DNA of 57,798 bases from an uncultured Eubacteriales bacterium (GTDB lineage Bacteria > Bacillota > Clostridia > Oscillospirales > Oscillospiraceae): contig URXW01000007.1 in NCBI GenBank assembly GCA_900551995.1, positions 1 to 57,798 of the forward strand, written 5' to 3'. The translations under genes and the position numbers were made by a program. Below are positions 36,616 to 44,580 of this stretch, one piece after another (the first letter of the stretch is position 1; each line of letters begins with the position of its first letter). Below the pieces are notes generated by a model. The model did no database searches. It was not told where the DNA came from and saw only the letters and a list, made by a program, of their open reading frames with translations.

Positions 36616-38075
36616 CAATGAGCATTATGATACAGGGCACCATGTCCAACGCTGGCAAGAGCCTGCTGGCGGCGGGACTGTGCCGCGTTTTGAAGCAGGA
36701 CGGCTATCGGGTGGCTCCGTTCAAAAGCCAGAACATGGCGTTGAACTCCTTCATCACCAGAGACGGCGGTGAGATGGGGCGGGCGCAGGTGGTGCAGGCG
36801 GAGGCCGCCGGGATCGAGCCGGACACCCGCATGAACCCCATCCTGCTCAAGCCCACCACCGACGTGGGCAGTCAGGTCATCGTCAACGGACAGGTGCGGG
36901 GCAATATGCAGGCCATGGAGTATTTCCGCCGTAAGCGGGAGTATATCCCGGCGGTGCTGGACGCCTATAACAGTCTGGCATCGGAGTACGACGTGATCGT
37001 TATCGAGGGAGCGGGCAGCCCCGCGGAGATCAACCTCAAACATGACGACATCGTGAACATGGGGCTTGCCAAGCTGGTGGACGCGCCGGTGCTGCTGGTG
37101 GGCGACATCGACCGGGGCGGCGTGTTCGCCCAGCTGTACGGCACGGTGGCTCTGCTGGAGGAGGACGAGCGGCGGCGCATCAAGGGCGTGGTGGTGAACA
37201 AGTTCCGGGGCGACCGCGCCATTCTGGAGCCAGGACTGAAAACGCTGGAGGAGCTTTGCGGTATCCCGGTGGCGGGGGTCATCCCCTACACCCACGTGGA
37301 CATCGACGACGAGGACAGCCTGACGGAACGGTTTGACCGCGCCACGGAACGGAAGCTCATTGATATTGCGGTGATCCGCGTGCCGCGTATCTCCAATTTT
37401 ACGGATTTCAGCCCCTTTGAGCACTACGGCAACGTGTCGCTGCGGTATGTGGATCAGGTGAGCGACCTGCACCAGCCGGATATGATACTCCTGCCGGGCA
37501 CCAAGAGCACCATCGCCGATCTGCGGTGGCTGCGGCAGTCCGGGCTGGAGGCAGCGGTGCTGAAGGCGGCGGACGCCGGGACACTGGTGTTCGGCGTGTG
37601 CGGCGGCTACCAAATGCTGGGTCGCACCGTCGCCGACCCGGAGCAGGTGGAGGCCGCCGGTGTTACGGAGATCAGCGGCATGGGACTGCTGGACATGGAC
37701 ACGGAGTTCCGGGGCGAGAAGGTGCAGACCCAGACGCGGGGCGTTATCGACGGCGTGGAGGGGATGCTGGCGGGGCTGAACGGTCTTGCCTACGAGGGCT
37801 ACGAGATACACATGGGGCGCAGCCAGCAAAAAATGCCGCCGCTCAGCGGCGGCGGGAACGTGTACGGCAGCTATATCCACGGTATTTTCGACGCGCCGGG
37901 TATCGCCGACACCGTGCTGAAGGCGTTGTGCGCCCGGAAGGGCGTGTCCTTCGACGCGCTGGAGACCTTCGACGCACGGGACTACAAGGAGCGGCAGTAC
38001 GACCTGCTGGCGGACGTAGTGCGGAGGGGGCTGGATATGCCCTTCGTCTACCGCGTGCTGCGCCGGGAGGTCTGA
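36612..38075 (+). CDS. cbiP: Cobyric acid synthase CbiP (CobQ)
   Basis: A 487-residue amidotransferase adding four amides (b, d, e, g) to adenosylcobyrinate a,c-diamide. P-loop QGTMSNAGKSLLAAGL is at the N-terminus, followed by FKSQNMALNSF and VGDIDRGGVFAQLYGT. The glutaminase domain has CGGYQMLG with its nucleophile Cys, and YGSYIHGIFD with its His. It is the last gene of the operon and is followed by a strong terminator. Confidence 0.95.
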   Translation: MTMSIMIQGTMSNAGKSLLAAGLCRVLKQDGYRVAPFKSQNMALNSFITRDGGEMGRAQVVQAEAAGIEPDTRMNPILLKPTTDVGSQVIVNGQVRGNMQAMEYFRRKREYIPAVLDAYNSLASEYDVIVIEGAGSPAEINLKHDDIVNMGLAKLVDAPVLLVGDIDRGGVFAQLYGTVALLEEDERRRIKGVVVNKFRGDRAILEPGLKTLEELCGIPVAGVIPYTHVDIDDEDSLTERFDRATERKLIDIAVIRVPRISNFTDFSPFEHYGNVSLRYVDQVSDLHQPDMILLPGTKSTIADLRWLRQSGLEAAVLKAADAGTLVFGVCGGYQMLGRTVADPEQVEAAGVTEISGMGLLDMDTEFRGEKVQTQTRGVIDGVEGMLAGLNGLAYEGYEIHMGRSQQKMPPLSGGGNVYGSYIHGIFDAPGIADTVLKALCARKGVSFDALETFDARDYKERQYDLLADVVRRGLDMPFVYRVLRREV

Positions 38076-38105
38076 CGGCAGGGCTTCCCATTTCCGTGGC
38101 AATAA

Positions 38106-38144
38106 GGCAAAAAAAGAACCGCCTGCGGCGGTTCTTTTTTTGCC
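38106..38144. terminator. Terminator of the cobalamin operon
   Basis: GGCAAAAAAAGAACCGCC, a TGC loop and the full complement ending TTTTTTTGCC. It is symmetrical, so it also terminates the converging bile salt hydrolase gene. Confidence 0.95.
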
Positions 38145-38145
38145 T

Positions 38146-39120
38146 TTAGTTCTGGTAGCTGACGCGCCACGCACTGTCCAGCGGGCAGCAGAACAGCGTC
38201 TCGCCGTCCAGCTCCGTGCGGTGCATATCCACGGCGGAGACGTGGCCACTGTCGTAGGTGGTGTAGTAATACACGCCGGTGTCGGCGTTGCAGCAGGAGG
38301 TATACAGCGTCAGCTCGCACGCGCCGTCCGCCAGCACGCAGCAGCCGCGCTGCTGCGCCGCCGCGCCGAGGATGTGGAACAGCTGGCTGACGCTCTCCCC
38401 CTCGTCCGCGCCGGATCTGCTGTTCATGCGGGTGAACGCCGTGCGGATGAACCGGGACTGTGAGGACAAATCGCCGGGCAGCCCCATGGCTCCCATGCCG
38501 CGGCTGTATTCCTCCAGCGGCAGAGCGGGCGCAAAGCGGTTTTCCGGCGGGTTCGGGGACAGGTGGGCGTAGTTGTTCAGAGAGAACTGCTGCACGGGAA
38601 AGGGCGGCTCGTTGGTCAGCACGCCCGCCGGATTTTCATAAATATGCAGTCCCGCCGCCGTCTGCTCCACCACCACGCAGCGGTTTCTGTCCGCCAGCAG
38701 CCAGTGGAGCTTCGCCGTGGTCATGCCCGGCAGGAAGGCGTCGTCGGTGATGTGACATTCCCGGAGCAGCTCGCACGCCTCGTCCGCCGTGGCGCAGCGT
38801 CCCAAGATCCACGGGATCAGCTCGAACTGGGCGATGTTCGCCTTGCCCTGCCTGGGGGGCGTGTACTCGGCACTGCGGACGAAGTTCAGCCCCGCGATGC
38901 ACAGTCCCTTTTCGTTCACCGCGTCGTAGTACAGGGGGTACCCCGCCTGCACCGACGCCATGCCGATCATGGCGTAGTGCCGCTCCATGTCCGGCATATA
39001 CCGCATGGGCAGGGGGAAGCGGCGGGGCGTGACCGTCACCTGCTCGCCAAAGCCCCGCTCGTAGTCCAGATTGCGCCCGAAATAGAAGTTCTTCGTCAGA
39101 TATGTGGCTGCCGTACACAT
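38146..39120 (-). CDS. Bile salt hydrolase / choloylglycine hydrolase family
   Basis: A 324-residue N-terminal-nucleophile amidase. The initiator Met precedes catalytic Cys2. Other family positions are Arg16 and Asp19 (GRNLDY), Asn79 (AGLNF), Asn170 in NPAGVLTNEPPF, and Arg223 in SSQSRFIRTAF. Members hydrolyse conjugated bile salts or penicillin V. The complete residue set and gut-type gene content favour a bile salt hydrolase, but substrate preference cannot be proved by motifs. There is no signal peptide, so it is cytoplasmic. AAGGAGGTG lies before the ATG and overlaps the end of the LysR gene, so the two are co-transcribed. Confidence 0.85.
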   Translation of the reverse strand: MCTAATYLTKNFYFGRNLDYERGFGEQVTVTPRRFPLPMRYMPDMERHYAMIGMASVQAGYPLYYDAVNEKGLCIAGLNFVRSAEYTPPRQGKANIAQFELIPWILGRCATADEACELLRECHITDDAFLPGMTTAKLHWLLADRNRCVVVEQTAAGLHIYENPAGVLTNEPPFPVQQFSLNNYAHLSPNPPENRFAPALPLEEYSRGMGAMGLPGDLSSQSRFIRTAFTRMNSRSGADEGESVSQLFHILGAAAQQRGCCVLADGACELTLYTSCCNADTGVYYYTTYDSGHVSAVDMHRTELDGETLFCCPLDSAWRVSYQN

Positions 39121-39134
39121 GGGCAGGCACCTCC

Positions 39135-40004
39135 TTATGCTTTACTTTTCGTTGATTCCGTCTGGTACTGCCGCTTCAGGAAGGAGAGGAAGTACCGGGC
39201 GGCACTGTTGGCGGGGGGCGGAGATTTCACCGCCACGCCCAGACGGCGGGAGATGGGCTGGGAGAGGGGGATGACCCGCACCTGTCCCTCGTACCCCGCC
39301 AGAGAGAAGGCGGACAGCACCGACACGCCCAGACCTGCCGCCACCATGGACAGTATGGCGGCGTCGTCCGACGCCGTCACCTCCAGCCGCGTGGCGTCCG
39401 GGGGCAGGAACTGCGTCACGTACTGCTCCGGGCAGGAGAGAAATGTCTCGTGCAGCAGCCGCTCCAAGGGGATGGCCGCCTCCGTCCACGGGAAGTCCGG
39501 CGGCACCACCGCCACCAGCGGCGCGTCCGTCAGGGGCGTCCAGTAGAAGCCCTTGCCGCAGCTCTCCTCCACCAGTGCCAGCTGCACCCGCTCCTCCTCC
39601 AACGCCGTGACCAGCTCGTGGCCTGCCACCAGCACGTCCACCTTGATCTCCGGGTGGAGACGGCGGAATTTTTGCAGCAGCTCCGGGAGCCGTGCCCGGG
39701 CGATGCTGGCGTAGCAGCCGATACGCAGTGCGCGGCTGTTTTGCTCGCCCAGAGATGCCGCCTCCTGCCGGAGTGCATCGCTGGCGTTCAGATACGCCTG
39801 TATATAGGGCAGCAGCCGTTCGCCCTCCTCGGACAACCGCACGCCCTGACTGCTCCGCACCAGCAGGGTGCAGCCCAGCTCCGCCTCCAGCTTGTTGACC
39901 AGATGGGTCATGGCGGACTGGGTGTAGCCCAGCTGCACCGTCGCCTTTCCGAAGCTGCCGCACTGCACTGCGGTCAGCAACGCCCGCAGTTTCTTGTCGT
40001 CCAT
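39135..40004 (-). CDS. LysR-family transcriptional regulator
   Basis: A 289-residue regulator. The winged HTH is at about 2-60 (LLTAVQCGSFGKATVQLGYTQ, then VNKLEAELGCTLLVR), followed by a LysR substrate domain (IARARLPELLQKFRRLHPEIKVDV). It lies 14 bases upstream of the hydrolase gene on the same strand, so it probably controls itself and the hydrolase. The effector, perhaps a bile acid, is inferred only. Confidence 0.93.
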   Translation of the reverse strand: MDDKKLRALLTAVQCGSFGKATVQLGYTQSAMTHLVNKLEAELGCTLLVRSSQGVRLSEEGERLLPYIQAYLNASDALRQEAASLGEQNSRALRIGCYASIARARLPELLQKFRRLHPEIKVDVLVAGHELVTALEEERVQLALVEESCGKGFYWTPLTDAPLVAVVPPDFPWTEAAIPLERLLHETFLSCPEQYVTQFLPPDATRLEVTASDDAAILSMVAAGLGVSVLSAFSLAGYEGQVRVIPLSQPISRRLGVAVKSPPPANSAARYFLSFLKRQYQTESTKSKA

Positions 40005-40302
40005 AGATGCCTCGCTTTCTGTGCGTTTTACACAAAGTTTTGACTGATTATTTTCAATATATCACAAGACCTCACGGCGTGCAATCACAAATTGTAAACT
40101 TTCCACCAAGGATGTGTGGATTTTCGACGGCGTTTTTGTGGGTGATGAATTTAATTCATACCACGTTGCATAATTATCATTTCCGGAACCATGAAAAAAA
40201 TGATACCCTATATGCACAGACTGCAACGCGCTATCAAGTGAAGTGGCAGCAGCGTCCGCACTCGGCGGACGAGGAACAAAAAGAAGAGAATGGAGTATCG
40301 TA
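40005..40302. other. Intergenic control region between lysR and brnQ
   Basis: Nearly 300 bases, AT-richer than its surroundings, serve the two divergent genes. On the minus strand TTGAAA with a 17-base spacer before TGTGTA is a weak lysR promoter candidate. On the plus side CGTCCGC-ACTCG-GCGGACG forms a hairpin at 40253-40271, about 30 bases before the brnQ start. A 16-codon frame at 40191-40241 is possible but has no clear ribosome binding site. No T-box or known riboswitch is seen. Confidence 0.4.
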
Positions 40303-41613
40303 ATGATGGGACAGAAGAAGAGTCGCTCCGCAAGCGACATCATTGTGGTGGGCTTCGCGCTGTTTTCCATGTTTTTCGGCGCGGGCAACGTGATTTTCCC
40401 GCCCTTTTTGGGCATGGAGGCGGGAAACCAGTGGCTCGCCGGCTTTTCCGCTTACTTTATCGCGGACATCGGGCTTGCCATGCTGGGGCTGTTCGCTCTG
40501 CTGCGGGTAGGCAGCAGTGAGGCGGTGCTGCAGCGGGTGGGCACCGTGCCCGCCGAGGTGCTGATGTGCGTCATCATTCTGTGCATCGGCCCCATGGTGG
40601 CGATCCCCCGTACCTCCGCCACTACCTTTGAAATGGCGATCTCCCCCAATCTCTCCGGCGTGTCGCCGGTGGTGTTTTCTGTGGTGTTCTTCGCGGTGAT
40701 CATCGCCCTGTGCATCAAGGAGTCCGCCGTGGTGGACATTGTGGGCAAGATCCTCACGCCCCTGCTGCTGGTGGGGCTGTTCGCCATTATCATCAAGGGC
40801 ACCGTCTCCCCCCTGGGCGAGATCGCTCTGCCCCACATCGACAACGTCGCCATCACCGGCATCAAGGCGGGCTATCAGACTATGGACGCGCTGGCGGCTC
40901 TGCCCTTCGGCATCATCATTTTACAGAGCGTCGCCTCCAAGGGCTATCACACCGGGAGGGAGAAGCTCCGCACCGTGGGCGGTGCGGCGGTGCTGGCGGG
41001 CGTGCTGCTGCTGGCGGTGTACATGGGGCTTGCCTATCTGGGTGCCACCGTCTCCGGGCAGTTCACCTCCTCCGTGGGCCGCGCCGCGCTGATCATGGCC
41101 ATCGTGGAGGCTCTCATGGGCAAGACCGGCGTGGTGATCTTCGGCGTGGTGGTGGGTCTGGCGTGTGTGACCACCGCCATCGCCTTGACCAGCTCCGCCG
41201 CCGCCTATTTCGCTGAGCTGTGCCGCAGCAAGATCTCCTACAAGGCGTTCGTTATCATTATCTGCGTGTTCAGCGCCGTGGTGTCCAACCTCGGTCTTGA
41301 CCGCATCGTGTCCGTCGCCGCGCCGGTGCTGGATATAGTATATCCCCCTGCGCTGGTGCTTATCGCCATCTCCCTCGTTATGCCGAAGGCACACGACCTC
41401 ATCAGCCGCGTTGCCGCCGCCGGTGCGCTGCTCTCCGGCGCGCTGTGCACGGTGTCCTCCTACGGCGTGCAGATCCCGCTGGTGCGGGAGCTGCCCCTGT
41501 ACGACATGGGGCTGGGCTGGCTGGTGCCCACCGTTTTCTGCGGCGTGGTGGCATACGCCATCTCCCGCCTGCCCGCCGTGCAGCATACGGAGAAAACGGC
41601 GCGGGAGCACTGA
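40303..41613 (+). CDS. brnQ: Branched-chain amino acid:cation symporter BrnQ
   Basis: A 436-residue carrier of the LIVCS family with about 12 helices. Signatures are FALFSMFFGAGNVIFPPFLG at the N-terminus, VAIPRTSATTFEMAI, and the GLACVTTAIALTSSAAAYF stretch in the second half. It imports Leu/Ile/Val with Na+ or H+, adding a second route besides the liv ABC system at 4730-9756. GGAG precedes the ATG pair at 40303/40306. Confidence 0.95.
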   Translation: MMGQKKSRSASDIIVVGFALFSMFFGAGNVIFPPFLGMEAGNQWLAGFSAYFIADIGLAMLGLFALLRVGSSEAVLQRVGTVPAEVLMCVIILCIGPMVAIPRTSATTFEMAISPNLSGVSPVVFSVVFFAVIIALCIKESAVVDIVGKILTPLLLVGLFAIIIKGTVSPLGEIALPHIDNVAITGIKAGYQTMDALAALPFGIIILQSVASKGYHTGREKLRTVGGAAVLAGVLLLAVYMGLAYLGATVSGQFTSSVGRAALIMAIVEALMGKTGVVIFGVVVGLACVTTAIALTSSAAAYFAELCRSKISYKAFVIIICVFSAVVSNLGLDRIVSVAAPVLDIVYPPALVLIAISLVMPKAHDLISRVAAAGALLSGALCTVSSYGVQIPLVRELPLYDMGLGWLVPTVFCGVVAYAISRLPAVQHTEKTAREH

Positions 41614-41636
41614 GAGCTATCCGGGCTTTCTTCCGG

Positions 41637-41671
41637 GCGGAGCCGTCCACGGCGGGCGGCTCCGCTTTTTT
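41637..41671 (+). terminator. Terminator of brnQ
   Basis: GCGGAGCCG (41637-41645) pairs with CGGCTCCGC (41657-41665), followed by T6. Confidence 0.9.
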
Positions 41672-41680
41672 GCCTCTATC

Positions 41681-41709
41681 TTGACAAGGGGCACCGTTTG
41701 CTTTACAAT
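41681..41709 (+). promoter_or_regulatory. Strong promoter of the TM1266/ABC operon
   Basis: A perfect TTGACA (41681-41686), 17 bases, then TACAAT (41704-41709). Start near 41716. Confidence 0.88.
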
Positions 41710-41715
41710 ACGCTC

Positions 41716-41832
41716 ATAAGCTGCTGACGTCGAAAGTGCGCTTGAGACGGAAGATGCGCCATAGGTGTTACACCCGCCCCGGCGGGTGATGTGGTCGTGT
41801 CGCGTGGCGGCACGGCTATTTTGTTTTATCGG
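41716..41832 (+). promoter_or_regulatory. Structured leader with terminator-like hairpin, possible riboswitch
   Basis: The transcript leader is about 130 nt. It contains GGTG-TTA-CACC (about 41764-41774), CACCCGC-CCCG-GCGGGTG (41771-41788) and CGTGTCGC-GTG-GCGGCACG (about 41796-41814), the last followed by a T-rich run (TATTTTGTTTT). The last hairpin looks like an intrinsic terminator, and the two earlier ones share bases and are mutually exclusive. No known aptamer (TPP, guanidine, xanthine) is recognised with confidence. It precedes an importer operon, the classic place for a riboswitch. Confidence 0.5.
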
Positions 41833-41844
41833 GAGGGTTTTGCT

Positions 41845-42099
41845 ATGGACGAGACGCGGGTGGCACTCATGGGCATCATCGTGGAGAACGAGGACGCGGT
41901 GGCGCAGCTGAATGAGCTGCTCCACGGCTGCGGCGGCTATATTATCGGACGGATGGGTCTGCCCTACCGGGCACGGGGCGTGAACATCATCTCCGTGGTG
42001 CTGGACGCGCCGCAGGACGTGATCTCCACCCTCAGCGGACGCATCGGACGGCTGGAGGGCGTCAGCGTCAAGACGCAGTACGCCAAAATGGGCGCGTGA
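41845..42099 (+). CDS. TM1266 family putative regulator (iron-only hydrogenase system type)
   Basis: An 84-residue ACT/NikR-like small protein. The family pattern is RVALMGIIVEN, then LNELLHGCGGYIIGRMGLPYRARGVNIISVVLDA, ending in SVKTQYAKMG. Relatives are usually found beside the HydEFG [FeFe]-hydrogenase maturation genes and are thought to sense a small ligand. Here there are no hydrogenase genes; it is followed by an ABC importer. GGGAGG precedes the ATG at 41845. Confidence 0.82.
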   Translation: MDETRVALMGIIVENEDAVAQLNELLHGCGGYIIGRMGLPYRARGVNIISVVLDAPQDVISTLSGRIGRLEGVSVKTQYAKMGA

Positions 42100-42140
42100 C
42101 GCCCGGAACGGATCAATTTCTCACGAGAGGAGCAATCGAC

Positions 42141-43154
42141 ATGAAAAGAATTATTTCCCTGCTGCTGACGGCAGCTCTGGCTCTGACGCTGTGTGCCTGC
42201 GTCACGCCAAAGACCCCCATGCCCATCGACGGCGACGAGGGCGGCACCGCGACGGAGCGCGTGACCGTGCGTCTCGGCGGGCTGAAGGGTCCCACCTCCA
42301 TGGGCATGGTGAAGCTGCTGGAGGACGGGGAGAGCGGCACCACTGCCAACGACTACGTTTTCACCATGGCGGCCTCCGCCAGCGAGCTGACGCCGAAGCT
42401 GGTGCAGGGCGAGCTGGACATTCTGGCGGTGCCCGCTAACGTTGCCGCCATCCTGTATAATCAGACGGAGGGCGGCGTGGAGCTGCTTGCCGCCGGTACG
42501 CTGGGCGTACTGTACATCGTGGAAAAGGGCGGCGAGACGGTGACGGACATCAACTCCCTCAAGGGCAAGACGCTCTATGCCACCGGCAAGGGTGCCACGC
42601 CGGAGTACGCGTTGACGTACCTCCTGTCCCAGCACGGTCTGACGCTGGGGGAGGACGTGCAGGTGGAGTGGAAAAGCGAGCCCACAGAGGTGGTGGCACT
42701 GATGGCGGAGCAGGATAACGCCGTCGCCATGCTGCCCCAGCCCTTCGTCACTGTGGCGCAGGGACAGGTAGAGGGGCTGCGCGTGGCACTCGACCTCTCG
42801 GCGGAGTGGGACGCTCTGGACAACGGCAGCCGCCTTATCACCTCTGTGCTGGTGGCGCGCAGGGCGTTCGCGGAGGAGCACCCGGAGGCGGTGGACGCGT
42901 TCCTGACGGAGTATGCCGCCAGCACTGATTTCGCCAACAGCGACCCCGCCGGTGCGGCGGGGCTGGTGGAGAAATACGGCATCGTCAAGGCCGCCGTGGC
43001 GGAAAAGGCGTTGCCCTACTGCAATCTGGTGTGCATCACCGGTGCGGACATGAAAACCGCCGTCAGCGGCTATCTCCAGACGCTGTATGACCTCAAGAGC
43101 GAGGCGGTGGGCGGTGCCATGCCCGACGACGGCTTCTACCGGACGGGCGCATGA
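42141..43154 (+). CDS. ABC transporter substrate-binding lipoprotein, NMT1/THI5-like
   Basis: A 337-residue lipoprotein. The signal peptide ends LTLCAC (Cys20, an atypical Cys at -2). The type II binding fold of the SsuA/NMT1 group shows RLGGLKGPTSMGMVKLLE, LVQGELDILAVPANVAAILYN, INSLKGKTLYATGKGATPEYAL and VVALMAEQDNAVAMLPQPFV. Known relatives bind thiamine pyrimidines, nitrate, taurine or aliphatic sulfonates. The ligand is not determined here. A strong GAGAGGAG site precedes the ATG; ATGA overlap with the permease. Confidence 0.88.
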   Translation: MKRIISLLLTAALALTLCACVTPKTPMPIDGDEGGTATERVTVRLGGLKGPTSMGMVKLLEDGESGTTANDYVFTMAASASELTPKLVQGELDILAVPANVAAILYNQTEGGVELLAAGTLGVLYIVEKGGETVTDINSLKGKTLYATGKGATPEYALTYLLSQHGLTLGEDVQVEWKSEPTEVVALMAEQDNAVAMLPQPFVTVAQGQVEGLRVALDLSAEWDALDNGSRLITSVLVARRAFAEEHPEAVDAFLTEYAASTDFANSDPAGAAGLVEKYGIVKAAVAEKALPYCNLVCITGADMKTAVSGYLQTLYDLKSEAVGGAMPDDGFYRTGA

Positions 43155-43909
43155 TCGGGAAGGTGTGGCAGCGCGTAGGCGCGGCGGGGCTGTCCCTCCT
43201 GATGTGGCAGCTGCTCTCCGCGGCGGTGGGTTCCCCGCTGCTGCTGCCCTCGCCTGCGGCGGTGCTGGTGCGCCTTGCCGCGCTGGTGGGCGAAGTGTCC
43301 TTCTGGCAGTCGGTGTGGTTCAGCTTCTGCCGCATCGCCGGGGGGTTCGCGCTGGCACTGGTGCTGGCCACCGCGCTATCGTTCGCCGCCGGGCGGTTCC
43401 CGGTGCTGGACGTGCTGCTGCGCCCCTACGTGCTGGCGGTGAAGTCCGTGCCGGTGGCGTCCTTTATCATTCTGGCTCTGATCTGGATGGACACCGCCGC
43501 CCTGCCCCTGTTCATCTCGTTTCTGATGGTGTTCCCCATTCTGTACACCAACATTTTGCAGGGCATCCGCAGTGCAGACCCCCTTCTCACGGAGATGGCG
43601 CGCGTCTTCCGCGTGCCGTGGCACCGGCAGGTGCGGGGGATCCTGCTGCCTGCGGTGGAGCCGTTCCTGCTGGCGGGCTGCGCCACGGCGTTGGGCATGA
43701 GCTGGAAGTCCGGCGTGGCGGCGGAGGTCATCGGCGTGGTGAGCGGCTCGCTGGGTGAGCGGCTGTACGACGCAAAGATCTATCTGCAAACCGCCGAGCT
43801 GCTGTCGTGGACGGTGGTGATCGTGGCACTGAGCGCGGCGTTCGAGCACCTTGTGCTGCGCCTGCTGCGCCGTCTGCTGCGGACGCTGGAGGGGGGGCAC
43901 CGTCTATGA
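43151..43909 (+). CDS. ABC transporter permease, SsuC/ThiX type
   Basis: A 252-residue membrane protein with six or so helices of the BPD_transp_1 type. LLPSPAAVLVRLAAL and the EAA loop EMARVFRVPWHRQVRGILLPAVEPF are typical of nitrate/sulfonate/pyrimidine importers. It couples to the ATPase that overlaps it by four bases. Confidence 0.92.
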   Translation: MIGKVWQRVGAAGLSLLMWQLLSAAVGSPLLLPSPAAVLVRLAALVGEVSFWQSVWFSFCRIAGGFALALVLATALSFAAGRFPVLDVLLRPYVLAVKSVPVASFIILALIWMDTAALPLFISFLMVFPILYTNILQGIRSADPLLTEMARVFRVPWHRQVRGILLPAVEPFLLAGCATALGMSWKSGVAAEVIGVVSGSLGERLYDAKIYLQTAELLSWTVVIVALSAAFEHLVLRLLRRLLRTLEGGHRL

Positions 43910-44472
43910 TGGAGATACGGCGGCTCTGCAAGTCCTTCGAGGGACGCGCCGTGCTGGAGAACGTAGACCTCACCGTTCCGGACGGGGCGGTGCTGTGCCT
44001 GATGGCACCCTCCGGGCGCGGCAAAACCACGCTGCTGCGGTGCATAGCGGGGCTGGAAACGCCCGACGGCGGCACCGTCACCGGCGTGCCGGAGAAGATC
44101 GGCTTCGTGTTTCAGGAGGATCGCCTGTGCCTTGGGCTGGACGCTGTGGAGAACGTGCGCCTTGTGACGGGGCGGCGCATGACCGTGGCGGACATCGAAG
44201 CGCAGCTGACGGAGCTGGGTCTGGATACCTGCCTGCACCAGCGGACGGAGGAGCTGTCCGGCGGGCAGCGGCGGCGGGTGTCCATCGCCCGCGCCGTGTG
44301 CTGCGGCGGCGGTCTTTTGCTGCTGGACGAGCCCTTCAAGGGGCTGGACAGCGACGCCCGCGACCGGGCGGCACAGTATATCCTCCGGCGGCGCGGCGGC
44401 GCGGCGGTGGTGTGCGTCACCCACGACCGGGAGGACGCCGCGGCTCTGGGCGCGGAGATCATCGCGCTATAA
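43906..44472 (+). CDS. Short ABC transporter ATPase, SsuB/ThiZ type
   Basis: A 188-residue ATPase, clearly shorter than the usual 240-260 residues; the C-terminal extension is missing. Walker A reads APSGRGKTT (Ala in place of the first Gly), the Q-loop is GFVFQEDRL, the signature LSGGQRRRVSIARAV, Walker B LLLLDEPFKGLD, and the H-loop CVTHDREDA. All catalytic motifs are present, so it is likely active. Start at the ATG pair 43906/43909. Confidence 0.92.
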   Translation: MMEIRRLCKSFEGRAVLENVDLTVPDGAVLCLMAPSGRGKTTLLRCIAGLETPDGGTVTGVPEKIGFVFQEDRLCLGLDAVENVRLVTGRRMTVADIEAQLTELGLDTCLHQRTEELSGGQRRRVSIARAVCCGGGLLLLDEPFKGLDSDARDRAAQYILRRRGGAAVVCVTHDREDAAALGAEIIAL

Positions 44473-44496
44473 AACAGTGACGGCGTTATTCCAGCC

Positions 44497-44564
44497 TGCT
44501 GAAAAAAGCCTTCGGCTTTTTCGGCAGACTGAAAAGAGACGGCTCCATGAGCCGTCTCTTTTTT
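44497..44564. terminator. Two tandem terminators between the ABC operon and proA
   Basis: The first hairpin (44497-44527) has AAAAAAGCC-TTC-GGCTTTTT at its top. The second, GAGACGGCTC-CAT-GAGCCGTCTC (44536-44558), is flanked by AAAA and T6 and works in both directions. Confidence 0.92.
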
Positions 44565-44580
44565 CTTCTTTTTCTGCTTT

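Noticed and set aside
36606..38249. A 547-codon minus-strand frame across cbiP
   Set aside because: Antisense to a clear cobyric acid synthase; also crosses the operon terminator.
40191..40241. A 16-codon leader peptide before brnQ
   Set aside because: No ribosome binding site and no run of Leu, Ile or Val codons that would support attenuation control.
40080..40302. A T-box upstream of brnQ
   Set aside because: The conserved T-box sequence (AGGGTGGNACCGCG type) is absent; only a simple CGTCCGC hairpin is seen.
41716..41845. A TPP riboswitch before the NMT1/THI5-type importer
   Set aside because: The CTGAGA and ACCTGATCTGG-type conserved TPP elements are not present.
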